Origin: Acidobacteriaceae bacterium
GTDB lineage: Bacteria; Acidobacteriota; Terriglobia; Terriglobales; Acidobacteriaceae
DNA length: 50,459 nucleotides
Direction of reading: 5' to 3'
Assembly (NCBI GenBank): GCA_030042915.1
Contig: JASHYS010000245.1
Span: forward strand, 1 to 50,459
Shown: piece after piece, positions 1-7,267 of the stretch
Position numbering within the stretch: the stretch's first letter is position 1
Layout of the letters: every line of letters begins with the position of its first letter
Translations under genes and position numbers: made by a program
The notes under the pieces: model-generated
Databases searched by the model: none
What the model was told of the DNA's origin: nothing
What the model saw: only the letters and a program-made list of their open reading frames with translations

Positions 1-1
1 C

Positions 2-634
2 GGGCAGCCGGTTACGCTGATTGGCGAAAGCGTGTTTGCGCGCTGCCTGTCGGCGTTAAAGGAAGAGCGCACCGAGGCGTCGAAGTCGCTGCGCGGGCCC
101 AGGAGCCGGCCCAAGGCGGGGGACAAAGCAAAGTTTATCGAGGACGTGCGGCGCGCGCTGTTCAGCGCCAAGATCATCAGCTACGCGCAGGGCTACATGC
201 TGCTGCGCGCCGCGGGGCAGGAGTTCAAGTGGAACCTGAACATGGGCGGCATCGCGCTCATGTGGCGCGGCGGGTGCATCATTCGCAGCCAGTTCCTGGG
301 CAAGATCAAGGACGCGTTCAGGAAAAACAAGCAACTCGACAATCTGCTGCTCGACAGGTATTTTTCGCGCGTGGTGAACAAGTACCAGGCGTCGTGGCGC
401 AAGGCGGTCATGCAGGCCATCAAACTGGGCGTGCCCACGCCGGCGCTTTCCACGGCACTGGCGTTCTTCGACGGCTACCGCTCGGAACGGTTGCCGGCCA
501 ATTTGCTGCAGGCGCAGCGCGACTTCTTTGGTGCGCACACCTATGAGCGCGTCGACAAGCCGCGTGGCGAGTTCTTCCACACCAACTGGACTGGACACGG
601 CGGCAAGGTCTCCTCGGGAACCTACAACGTCTAG
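2..634 (+). CDS. gnd: 6-phosphogluconate dehydrogenase, decarboxylating (3' part)
   Basis: C-terminal part of the pentose-phosphate enzyme that oxidatively decarboxylates 6-phosphogluconate to ribulose 5-phosphate with NADP+. The frame is open from base 2, so the N-terminal Rossmann domain lies outside the window. Visible signatures are those of the all-helical C-terminal domain: IISYAQGYMLL, then WNLNMGGIALMWRGGCIIRS, then FFDGYRSERLPANLLQAQRD and FFGAHTYER close to the C-terminus. The tail with TNWTGHGG is typical of the long-form dimeric enzyme. An internal GTG at 32 is not the start, because the reading continues upstream with family-like residues (PVTLIGESVFARCLS). The kinase gene begins 54 bases downstream on the same strand. 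Confidence 0.95.
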   Translation, partial: GQPVTLIGESVFARCLSALKEERTEASKSLRGPRSRPKAGDKAKFIEDVRRALFSAKIISYAQGYMLLRAAGQEFKWNLNMGGIALMWRGGCIIRSQFLGKIKDAFRKNKQLDNLLLDRYFSRVVNKYQASWRKAVMQAIKLGVPTPALSTALAFFDGYRSERLPANLLQAQRDFFGAHTYERVDKPRGEFFHTNWTGHGGKVSSGTYNV

Positions 635-688
635 CTCGTTGCCCCGTTCCCGGGCGTCATTTGTCCTTGCGGCTTCGAGGAAGGCAAA

Positions 689-3454
689 ATGAATCTCGTG
701 AGCGAGCTTGCCTCCGGAACCCTCCTCGGGCACTACGTCATCGTCCGCCGATTGGGCCAAGGCGGGATGGGCGTAGTTTATGAAGCCGTCGACCAGAAAC
801 TCCGTCGCCACGTCGCGCTCAAGCTCATCACCGTATCATCTCGCAACAACAATGATTCGCCGCAGCGCATCTGGCGCGAGGCGCGTGCAGCTTCATCGCT
901 GAACCATCCGGGTATTTGTACCATCTATGAAGTCGACGAGTCCTCTGAATCTCCATTCATCGTGATGGAGCTCCTTGAGGGCGATAGTCTTGAAAGGCTC
1001 CTGCAGCACCGTCCCACACCCTATCCGCGGGTGCTCGAACTCGGCGTGCAATTGGCTGATGCTCTCGACGCCGCCCATCGCAAGGGCATACTGCATCGCG
1101 ATATCAAGCCGGCAAACATCTTCTTCACCAAATCGGGTCAAGCGAAGCTCCTCGATTTTGGTCTGGCGAAGTTCGGCGAATCGACGAATCCCTCCCTCGC
1201 GACCACCATTTCTTCGACCGATGTGCTCCATGCCACCGCCCCAGGGTCTCTGGTTGGCACCATAGCTTACATGTCTCCCGAGCAGGCGCGTGCCGAGCCG
1301 CTGGATGCGCGCAGCGACCTCTACTCTTTGGGAGTGGTTCTCTATGAGATGGCAACCGGGCAGCATCCGCATGCCGGCCCAACAGCGGCTGTGGTCTTCG
1401 ACAAGATCCTCAATCAACAGCCTCCTGCGCCTCGGTCGATCAATCCGCAACTTCCCATCGAGTTTGAAAACATCCTGAACAAAATACTGGAGAAAGACCC
1501 GGAACTTCGCTGCCAGTCAGCCGCCGAGCTTCGCGCCGACTTCAAGCGATTGCGGCGAGCGGATAGCTCAGGCGGCCACGCCGTACCCGTGCCGTCACAG
1601 TCCACGTCACTGCAAACTTCCGATTCCGGGGGAACTCATCCTGTCAGCCCCAGCGCCGGCGTGAATTCCTCGGGCGAGGCTGCCATATCGCCGGCCCATC
1701 CGGCAGCGTTTGCAGCCGGAAATTTATTGAAGCCGGCCATTCTACTCGCGATCATCTTAGCGGCCGGATATGCCGCCTGGCGTTTCTGGCCTCGCGCTAT
1801 GCCCTTCAGTTCAATTTCTGCCAGCCAGGTGACCAATGTTGGGACGATCGAAAGGATTGCACTCTCGGCGGACGGGCGCTTCCTGGCCGAAGTAAAGAAC
1901 GACAACGGGCAACGCACGCTTTGGGTAAGGAATATTGCCACCAACACCGATGCCCAGATACTCGGCGCAATTCCCAGCGACTACCTTGGACTTACCTTCT
2001 CGCCGGACGGAAACTATCTCTATTTAACGCATGGGTCGCCGCAAGGCGACACGCGCCGCGACCTCTTTGTCATGTCGGTGCTGGGAGGCACTCCCAGGCA
2101 GTTGATCATGGACGTCGATAGTCCCGCGAGTCTGGCGCCCGGGGGTGACCGGCTTGTCTTTGCGAGGTGGCAGCCGGAACGAAAGGACGAACTCTCTGAG
2201 ATCCGCATTGCCGACAAAGATGGCAGCAATCAACAAGTGCTCTATACATCGATGGACCTGATCGAACCACCTGTATGGTCCCCTGATGGAAGGCGAATCG
2301 CATGGCTCCATAGTCAGGAGGGGACGGCGAGGATCGCGCTGAGCATGATGGAAGTTTCTTCGAAAAAACTTTCGACCATCGCAGCGCCTGCGGATGTTTT
2401 CTTCGCTGACCCCTATGATGGCTACACCACCCTTGCCTGGTTGCCCGACAATCGCCATTTGCTGGCGCTTTACCACAAGCAGCACTCCGACCGGGACCAG
2501 ATCGGGGTCATCGCGGTTCCCTCGGGAGAGTTCCATTCCGTAACCAACGACGTAAACTCCTATAGCCAATTGGCGCTCTCGGGCAACGGACGAACGTTAG
2601 CGACGGTGCTGACGAATACCGATTCCAGCGTCGCTTTTTATGGGCCTGATGGTGGTTTGCCGGTCACGACGTTGCCTCTGAGGATTTCGCCAAGTAGTAT
2701 CGCCTGGGCCACCGACCAACGCCTGCTCTTCATCGCAAGTGGATCGAGTTTAGACGCGATCGATCATGCGACCGGGAATCTATTCAATTTCGACACAGGT
2801 GGGATCACGCCCGGAGACTCCATTGCCTCGTGCCCCGACGGCACAATCCTATTTACGGGCATTCCTCGCAGCGGCGGCGAGCCTCGGCTGTTCCGCATGA
2901 CCGGGGACGGAGGAGAAATTACCCAGCTTACCAACAGCGGAATCGCACGAAATCCCAGTTGTTCTCCAGACAGCAAAACAGCGTATTACAGTTTGGGAAG
3001 CGACGTCGATGTTTCACTGTGGAGCATTCCCGTCGCCGGAGGAACTCCCAAGAACCTGGCTCCGCCCGACAATTACGCCTTAGCGACGGTATTTCGAGAT
3101 GGAGCACATGCCGTTCTCTTCGGACTTCGAGAGAACAAATTCAGCGCTGTGGTCGTTGATCTGGCCTCTGGGCGCAAGAAACCACCCATCCCGGTAGAAA
3201 ATGGCTTGGGAGGCCCTGTGCGGCTATCGCCCGACGATCGTGCTTTTGTGACCGCTGTTACCCGTGGTGACGGCAATACCCTGCTGGTGCAAGCGTTTGA
3301 TGGCTCTTCCCCGCACACGCTGTTTCAACCACAGCCGGAGACGTTGATCGATTTGGACTGGTCGCCGTCAGGGAAGCAGCTGGCGGTTGCACGCCTCAAA
3401 TCAAGCTCCGACGTTGTACTGATCGTTGATCAAGCGGGCAAAGAATCACATTAG
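689..3454 (+). CDS. Receptor-like Ser/Thr protein kinase with TolB/WD40-like propeller
   Basis: A 921-residue membrane-anchored Hanks-type kinase. The cytoplasmic kinase domain (about residues 16-290) has the glycine loop GQGGMG at 23-28, the ATP lysine K45, catalytic HRDIKPAN at 136-143, DFG at 156-158 and the SPE (APE-type) motif at 206-208, so it should be active. A Ser/Pro-rich linker (about 291-345) leads to one transmembrane helix (about 348-366). The rest (370-921) is a string of beta-propeller repeats with recurring SPDG/SADG-type turns, as in TolB, and probably senses a ligand or protein outside the membrane. This architecture is frequent in Acidobacteriota. A GAGGAAGG Shine-Dalgarno precedes the ATG. 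The gene stands alone and ends at an intrinsic terminator, so no substrate can be inferred from neighbours. Confidence 0.95.
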   Translation: MNLVSELASGTLLGHYVIVRRLGQGGMGVVYEAVDQKLRRHVALKLITVSSRNNNDSPQRIWREARAASSLNHPGICTIYEVDESSESPFIVMELLEGDSLERLLQHRPTPYPRVLELGVQLADALDAAHRKGILHRDIKPANIFFTKSGQAKLLDFGLAKFGESTNPSLATTISSTDVLHATAPGSLVGTIAYMSPEQARAEPLDARSDLYSLGVVLYEMATGQHPHAGPTAAVVFDKILNQQPPAPRSINPQLPIEFENILNKILEKDPELRCQSAAELRADFKRLRRADSSGGHAVPVPSQSTSLQTSDSGGTHPVSPSAGVNSSGEAAISPAHPAAFAAGNLLKPAILLAIILAAGYAAWRFWPRAMPFSSISASQVTNVGTIERIALSADGRFLAEVKNDNGQRTLWVRNIATNTDAQILGAIPSDYLGLTFSPDGNYLYLTHGSPQGDTRRDLFVMSVLGGTPRQLIMDVDSPASLAPGGDRLVFARWQPERKDELSEIRIADKDGSNQQVLYTSMDLIEPPVWSPDGRRIAWLHSQEGTARIALSMMEVSSKKLSTIAAPADVFFADPYDGYTTLAWLPDNRHLLALYHKQHSDRDQIGVIAVPSGEFHSVTNDVNSYSQLALSGNGRTLATVLTNTDSSVAFYGPDGGLPVTTLPLRISPSSIAWATDQRLLFIASGSSLDAIDHATGNLFNFDTGGITPGDSIASCPDGTILFTGIPRSGGEPRLFRMTGDGGEITQLTNSGIARNPSCSPDSKTAYYSLGSDVDVSLWSIPVAGGTPKNLAPPDNYALATVFRDGAHAVLFGLRENKFSAVVVDLASGRKKPPIPVENGLGGPVRLSPDDRAFVTAVTRGDGNTLLVQAFDGSSPHTLFQPQPETLIDLDWSPSGKQLAVARLKSSSDVVLIVDQAGKESH

Positions 3455-3494
3455 AATCCATATTGACTCAGGACACTGGGACCATAAACGCAGG

Positions 3495-3526
3495 CGGCGA
3501 TTTCCGCGAGGGAAATCGCCGTTTTT
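3495..3526 (+). terminator. Intrinsic terminator of the kinase gene
   Basis: Perfect 11-bp stem CGGCGATTTCC / GGAAATCGCCG around a five-base loop, followed directly by five T on the plus strand. It lies 41 bases after the kinase stop codon. Confidence 0.9.
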
Positions 3527-3566
3527 GACTTTCTAGCTGTTAAGAATCCTTCGCAATTCGCCCCAA

Positions 3567-4157
3567 CTACGGGCGCACGTTTTCGGCGGCTTGGGCCTTG
3601 GCCATGATGACCGCTTGCTTAAGCGCCATCTCGAAGCTGTGCGCCGCGGCTGGATCGGAAAACGTGAGGCCGAAGGCTTGCGTATCGTCAGACGCCTGGC
3701 CGTACTCCGAGCTGGAGTGCGGGCCGGGGCCGAGGTGCAAAAACTTCTCCAGATCGTAGATGAGGGTGTGGAACTGTTTGCCGGGCCTGCTCGACACAAC
3801 CACCATGGTCGTCTCGCCGACGTCGCCGGGCTTGTAGACCTTGGGGGCATCGGGATCAGTAAAGACACGATCCTCAAGGATGAGCGTCTCGTCGACTTCA
3901 GTAAGCGAAACGCGGATGGATGCCAAAGGAAAGTTGTAATACGACCAGGTGGTCTTTCCGTCCTGGTTCCTGGGCATTCCGCAAATCGGAGCCGGCATGT
4001 GAGGCTGAATGGCGATGGTGGAATTGTCGAGCAGGACAATGCTGCCCGAAGCGGCGTAGGAAGTCTTCATCGCCTGGATTGCGGCAGGAAGATCCTGGCT
4101 GAATAAGGCAGTGCTCGACACGGCGAGAGAGAGCAAAGGCAAGAAAAGGCGCTTCAT
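3567..4157 (-). CDS. Secreted protein of unknown function
   Basis: A 196-residue protein with a clear N-terminal signal peptide (MKRLFLPLLSLAVSSTALFSQ, cleavage probably before residue 21 or 22), so periplasmic or exported. No catalytic motif is recognisable. The mature part alternates beta-like stretches (SIVLLDNSTIAIQP, ASIRVSLTEVDETLILEDRVF, TTMVVVSSRPGKQF) and ends in a short helical segment rich in Ala and Lys. One Cys (PICGMP) is present. An AGAGG ribosome binding site lies 9 bases before the ATG. It is convergent with the kinase gene and shares the short spacer that contains the kinase terminator. It is a real gene by codon pattern, signal peptide and ribosome binding site, but the function is unknown. 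Confidence 0.75.
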   Translation of the reverse strand: MKRLFLPLLSLAVSSTALFSQDLPAAIQAMKTSYAASGSIVLLDNSTIAIQPHMPAPICGMPRNQDGKTTWSYYNFPLASIRVSLTEVDETLILEDRVFTDPDAPKVYKPGDVGETTMVVVSSRPGKQFHTLIYDLEKFLHLGPGPHSSSEYGQASDDTQAFGLTFSDPAAAHSFEMALKQAVIMAKAQAAENVRP

Positions 4158-4514
4158 TTTAAAAAACCTCTATAACCCTCTATGGCCGTCCATTCTGGCG
4201 TGGATTGGGCCGCGAAGATGTGATTTTCGTCACTCTCTGGGGGATAAACCTGAGGGTAGCGCGGTTCGGGGCGGAAAGCAATCAGCACGCCCTGGCGATC
4301 TGTTACTTCTGGAACTGATCGAAAGATGCAGAGCCGGCAGCTCCCCGCTCTATCGGCTCCTCCCGAGTCCCCGATCTTTTTTGTCAACCCCCTCCCTGCC
4401 CCGCTCGCGTCCCATACAACTCATTCCAAAGCAATTATTTTTTTTCGAAACTTTGCAGGTTATTTCCAGCAAATCTCTAGACTGTAAACAGTAGCCAAAA
4501 ACAGAAGTGAATTT

Positions 4515-4704
4515 GGGCTGGGCGGCCCGTGCGTGTGCTTGCCTGGAGCCACAAAAGACAGCCAAAGCCAACAGCCAGTAAGCCCATGGGCCGGAGACAG
4601 AGTGGGAGTTACAGGCTGCGAGAGCAAATATCGCTGTCTCTCGGCTCGGCAAGAGAGGAATGCCGTTGGCGAGACCGGTATTTCTCCGGGCCGTCCGTTT
4701 TTTT
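4515..4704 (+). ncRNA. ssrS: Rod-like structured RNA, 6S RNA candidate
   Basis: The stretch folds by eye into one nested rod. The closing helix is 4520-4529 with 4687-4696 (10 pairs, one G-U). Next come 4538-4543 with 4668-4673, GAGCC 4546-4550 with GGCTC 4643-4647, AGACAGC 4556-4562 with GCTGTCT 4633-4639, and CAGCCAGTAA 4572-4581 with TTACAGGCTG 4609-4618 (9 of 10 paired). A GCCC..GGGC tip lies near 4582-4592. An asymmetric bubble of about 20 bases on the 3' side (4648-4667) contains its own small hairpin GGCA/TGCC. The closing helix is followed by seven T (4698-4704), as in a Rho-independent end. Length near 185 nt, closed rod shape and a central bubble with a small 3' hairpin are hallmarks of 6S RNA, which binds RNA polymerase holoenzyme in stationary phase. 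The identification is from architecture, not homology. A different structured RNA is possible. Confidence 0.55.
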
Positions 4705-4766
4705 CCTCAGAGCTGCGAATTACGAGAGGTGAACTGTTGAATTAAGCCGTTTTGAATGAAGATCTT

Positions 4767-4802
4767 GGCTCCTAAGCCGCCTGCTTTCAGCGGCTAGGAG
4801 TC
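4767..4802. repeat. Imperfect 13-bp stem-loop
   Basis: GGCTCCTA-A-GCCGC and GCGGC-TAGGAGTC pair through 13 base pairs with one bulged A and one G-T pair, around a 9-base loop. No T-run follows on either strand, so it is not a classic terminator. It could be a mobile REP-type palindrome or part of the 3' region of the RNA candidate just upstream. Confidence 0.5.
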
Positions 4803-4846
4803 GGCCATCGGGGGTACATATTGCTCAAAACAAGCCACTTAACGGC

Positions 4847-4874
4847 AAAAAGGGGGGGCGCCCCCCCGGGGGGG
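4847..4874 (-). terminator. G/C-run terminator of the downstream secreted-protein gene
   Basis: The plus strand reads A5, G7, CG, C7, G7. Read on the minus strand this is a G-run/C-run self-complementary stem followed immediately by five T, about 55 bases after the stop of the gene at 4930-5289. That arrangement is an intrinsic terminator. Homopolymer runs of exactly seven are also prone to sequencing error. Confidence 0.55.
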
Positions 4875-4929
4875 TATCGATGTACTTAGCATGCCGTCGC
4901 ATCAAGACCAATGGCGCCGGCAGCTGTCT

Positions 4930-5289
4930 TCAGAATCCTTCCACCGTCTGCGCGTCGAATTGGAGGGCATGCAATTGGCACACGTCGATGCCCTGCGAGT
5001 AGATTTGACCGGATCCGTCGCTGAAGACGAGTTTGAAATCCTCGTGGCACAGGCCGCGCCATCCGGGCGGAAAGACGATCACCGTTCCCATCCCGTCAGG
5101 CAGCGTGCTGCGCCCCAGCACATCGTTGCCCCACGAATTCTGGCTGTGCGGCGAGACATACAGGTTGTGCAGGTCCTTGCCGGTGTTGTTGAGGAACCAG
5201 AAGTTTGCGCGGCTCTGCGGAATCCCTTGCTGGGGAATCACGCAGGCCAGCAAAACCGCCGACAGAAGCAGTCGCACGAAGGTTCTCAT
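4930..5289 (-). CDS. Small secreted protein with NNTG...LYVSP...DVLG motif
   Basis: A 119-residue exported protein. A signal peptide occupies about residues 1-25 (MRTFVRLLLSAVLLACVIPQ). The mature part FWFLNNTGKDLHNLYVSP, then WGNDVLGRSTLPDG, then a hydrophobic TVIVFPP, then two Cys (LCHEDFKLVF and IDVCQLHALQF), follows the pattern of a small widespread beta-sandwich-like module in which NNTG, LYVSP, W..DVLG, L..G and a C-terminal IDVC are conserved. I know of no established function for it. A GGAGGAGG ribosome binding site lies 5 bases before the ATG. The gene is monocistronic with its own terminator downstream. Confidence 0.8.
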   Translation of the reverse strand: MRTFVRLLLSAVLLACVIPQQGIPQSRANFWFLNNTGKDLHNLYVSPHSQNSWGNDVLGRSTLPDGMGTVIVFPPGWRGLCHEDFKLVFSDGSGQIYSQGIDVCQLHALQFDAQTVEGF

Positions 5290-5383
5290 ATCCTCCTCCT
5301 CAAACCGTTTGAAATTGTCGGGATCGACTGCCCCGGATTATAACCCTATCGTGCCGGCTGGGAACAGATCAGGGATTCGACAA

Positions 5384-6424
5384 TTACCTGCTCGACCCTA
5401 AGAGCGCATTAACGCTCTTCATCACGGCAAACGCGTCGGCGATGTAGACCACGTCGGCTTTGCCGCGCGTCCAGCCGCAGTTGGCATCGAGGTTGACGGC
5501 GCGGCGCTCGCCGATGAAGCGCCAGCCCACAACATGCGGCTCTTCGCCGTGGCAGCAGGTGGAAAGGCCCTTGGCGTGGCGCGGCGTGGCTCCCGTCTGG
5601 CCCACTTGATTCAAATGCGTCAGAAACGGAAGCACAGAGCCGCCTTCCCCGCCCTGATCGACTAAAGATTTGCTGCTGCCCAGCGATGCGCCCGATGCGC
5701 GCAGAAAATCCAGGATCAGCGCGCCGGCCTCACCGGCATGCACCTGCCCATCGGGCTGCTTTTTCGTCCATCCTGCTCCGGCGACGAAAAGCAATTGGGC
5801 GTCGGGGCGAATGGTCTGCTCGTCGGTTTTCGGCGCGCGGAATCCCGTCACCTGCGTGCGCAATTCCGGCAACTCGACGGCGATGGCAACGTGCTCCGCG
5901 TCGCTCGCAGACGACGCATGCGCGTCCGCGGCGAAAGGCGCATTGGTTCCTGGCTCGAGGAGCAGAAACCACGGCCGCTGGTCGCGCCGGATGACCGCTT
6001 CGACGCGCTGGCGGTAAAACCAGCGCGTGGCTTCGACGCTTTCGGCTCCGCCGAGCGCGGCGATGTGTGTGTCGATCGCTCCGCCCACGCGATGCGCTAC
6101 CGCAGCCAGCACGCGCGCGAAGCGGGAGCTGTGCGGCGCGAGCACGAGCGTAGGTTGCGCGGCGCGACAGAGCTCAGTGCACGCTGCCGCATCGGAGGTG
6201 AAGCGCGCTTGAGCAAAAGCAGAGCCGAAAACAGCCAGCAACGTCGCCCCGGCGGACGCAGCAGAGACCGCCGGCGCATCTGGCTTGGCGGCGACGACGC
6301 CGATTCTGAGCTCCGCATCGAGGCGCGCGGCCAGGTCGCGGCCAGCGGTAACGGCTTCGAGCGAAGCCTTGGTGAGAGCGGAGCCGGATTCGTCGGCGTG
6401 GGTGAGTACGAGAATCGATTCCAT
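5384..6424 (-). CDS. etfA: Electron transfer flavoprotein alpha subunit, divergent
   Basis: A 346-residue ETF alpha (FixB-like) protein, last gene of the ACAD/ETF-QO/EtfB/EtfA operon. It should form a heterodimer with EtfB, bind FAD and carry electrons from the acyl-CoA dehydrogenase to the ETF-quinone oxidoreductase. The N-terminal domain (about 1-200) is of ETF type with PTLVLAPHSSRFARVLA. The C-terminal FAD domain keeps VDQGGEGG, QVGQTGATPRHAKGLS and VVYIADAFAVMKSVNALL. The usual SGAxQHxxGM segment is replaced by a Cys-containing stretch (LSTCCHGEEPHVVGWRFIGE), so FAD contacts must differ from textbook ETFs. An AAAGAGGA site precedes the ATG. The start is 16 bases from the etfB stop, so the two are co-translated. 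Confidence 0.9.
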   Translation of the reverse strand: MESILVLTHADESGSALTKASLEAVTAGRDLAARLDAELRIGVVAAKPDAPAVSAASAGATLLAVFGSAFAQARFTSDAAACTELCRAAQPTLVLAPHSSRFARVLAAVAHRVGGAIDTHIAALGGAESVEATRWFYRQRVEAVIRRDQRPWFLLLEPGTNAPFAADAHASSASDAEHVAIAVELPELRTQVTGFRAPKTDEQTIRPDAQLLFVAGAGWTKKQPDGQVHAGEAGALILDFLRASGASLGSSKSLVDQGGEGGSVLPFLTHLNQVGQTGATPRHAKGLSTCCHGEEPHVVGWRFIGERRAVNLDANCGWTRGKADVVYIADAFAVMKSVNALLGSSR

Positions 6425-6440
6425 GGTTCCTCTTTCGCTG

Positions 6441-7247
6441 CTAGGCGTTCGCTTTGATCCAGGCGACTAGCTCAGCGGCGATCTGGTCGGGGCTCAGGTC
6501 CTTGACCACGCGCGTCTCGCGCTGCTGTTTGGGCAGGCTGACAGAGATGTAGCGCAGACCGCTGCCGTCGAGGGCGGCGGTTTTGGCGCGCTGCAGCGCG
6601 GGCATAATCGAGCGCATGTTCGTCATGCCGATCTGCGGGTTGTTGCGTGGTTCAGCCAGGTTGCCTGTGGCCCAGCCCAGCACGGCGGGCGCGCCTGCGC
6701 ACACTGAAACCTGGTGCCTGCCGCCTTCCACGCGCTCCAACACCTCAAACGAGCCGTCATCGCGCAGGGTGATCTCATCGACACCCTGGAACTGGTCAGC
6801 GATTCCCAGCCGCTCGCCGACGAGCTGGAGCGTGACGCCGGCGCCGCGCGACGCTGATTCCCATCCGCCGAACAGCAGAAGCTTTGCTCTTTCGAGGTTG
6901 GGAATGGCTTCAATGGTGGACGCGATGGTGTTGGCAGTTGCTGCCGCGTCGGCGAAACCGCCCTGGGGCGAGTCGATGGGCACCAGCTCGAAGGCGACCT
7001 TCTGCGCGATGGTCATCATGACCTGCTGCAGCTTGGCCTTTGGACCAAGCGAGACGAGCCAGAGCTTGCTGCCCGGTGCCTTGGCAGCCAGGGCAGTGGC
7101 CTCATAAAGAGCGCTCGCGGCCCATGGATCGAGCATGGCGGGAAGAAGCATTTCGTTCTTGATGGCCGGACCTGGCGCCGGCTCGAGAGTCTGTAGCGGA
7201 TCGGGAACGATGCCCGCGCAAACGACGATGTGGAATGGACCTAGCAT
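6441..7247 (-). CDS. etfB: Electron transfer flavoprotein beta subunit
   Basis: A 268-residue EtfB (FixA-like) protein, the partner of the downstream EtfA. It starts with the strand HIVVCAGIVPDP, followed by NEMLLPAMLDPWAASALYEATALA, the ETF beta segment that surrounds the AMP-binding site and recognises dehydrogenases. Conserved later blocks are LLFGGWESASRGAGVTLQLVGERLG, DGSFEVLERVEGG and PAVLGWATGNLAEPRNNPQI, and the C-terminal tail is DLSPDQIAAELVAWIKANA. The start is chosen on the GAGAGGG Shine-Dalgarno. It begins 20 bases after the stop of the ETF-QO gene. Genes ordered ACAD, ETF-QO, EtfB, EtfA suggest a dedicated electron chain from one acyl-CoA substrate to quinone. Confidence 0.93.
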   Translation of the reverse strand: MLGPFHIVVCAGIVPDPLQTLEPAPGPAIKNEMLLPAMLDPWAASALYEATALAAKAPGSKLWLVSLGPKAKLQQVMMTIAQKVAFELVPIDSPQGGFADAAATANTIASTIEAIPNLERAKLLLFGGWESASRGAGVTLQLVGERLGIADQFQGVDEITLRDDGSFEVLERVEGGRHQVSVCAGAPAVLGWATGNLAEPRNNPQIGMTNMRSIMPALQRAKTAALDGSGLRYISVSLPKQQRETRVVKDLSPDQIAAELVAWIKANA

Positions 7248-7267
7248 GATGCCCTCTCAAATCTCAG

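Larger units (their letters stand above)
4158..4929. other. Long intergenic region with RNA candidate and hairpins
   Basis: 772 bases without a convincing protein gene. Both flanking genes run away to the left on the minus strand, so a gene-free stretch this long is unusual for this compact genome. It holds a T9-T10 tract around 4438-4445, the rod-like RNA candidate at 4515-4704, a strong imperfect hairpin at 4767-4802 and a G/C-run terminator at 4847-4874, each listed separately. Short open frames across it have no ribosome binding site and no protein-like composition. Confidence 0.7.

Noticed and set aside
4111..4745. Short open frames across the 4.1-4.9 kb spacer
   Set aside because: No ribosome binding sites, unusual composition, and they cross the nested helices of the RNA candidate.
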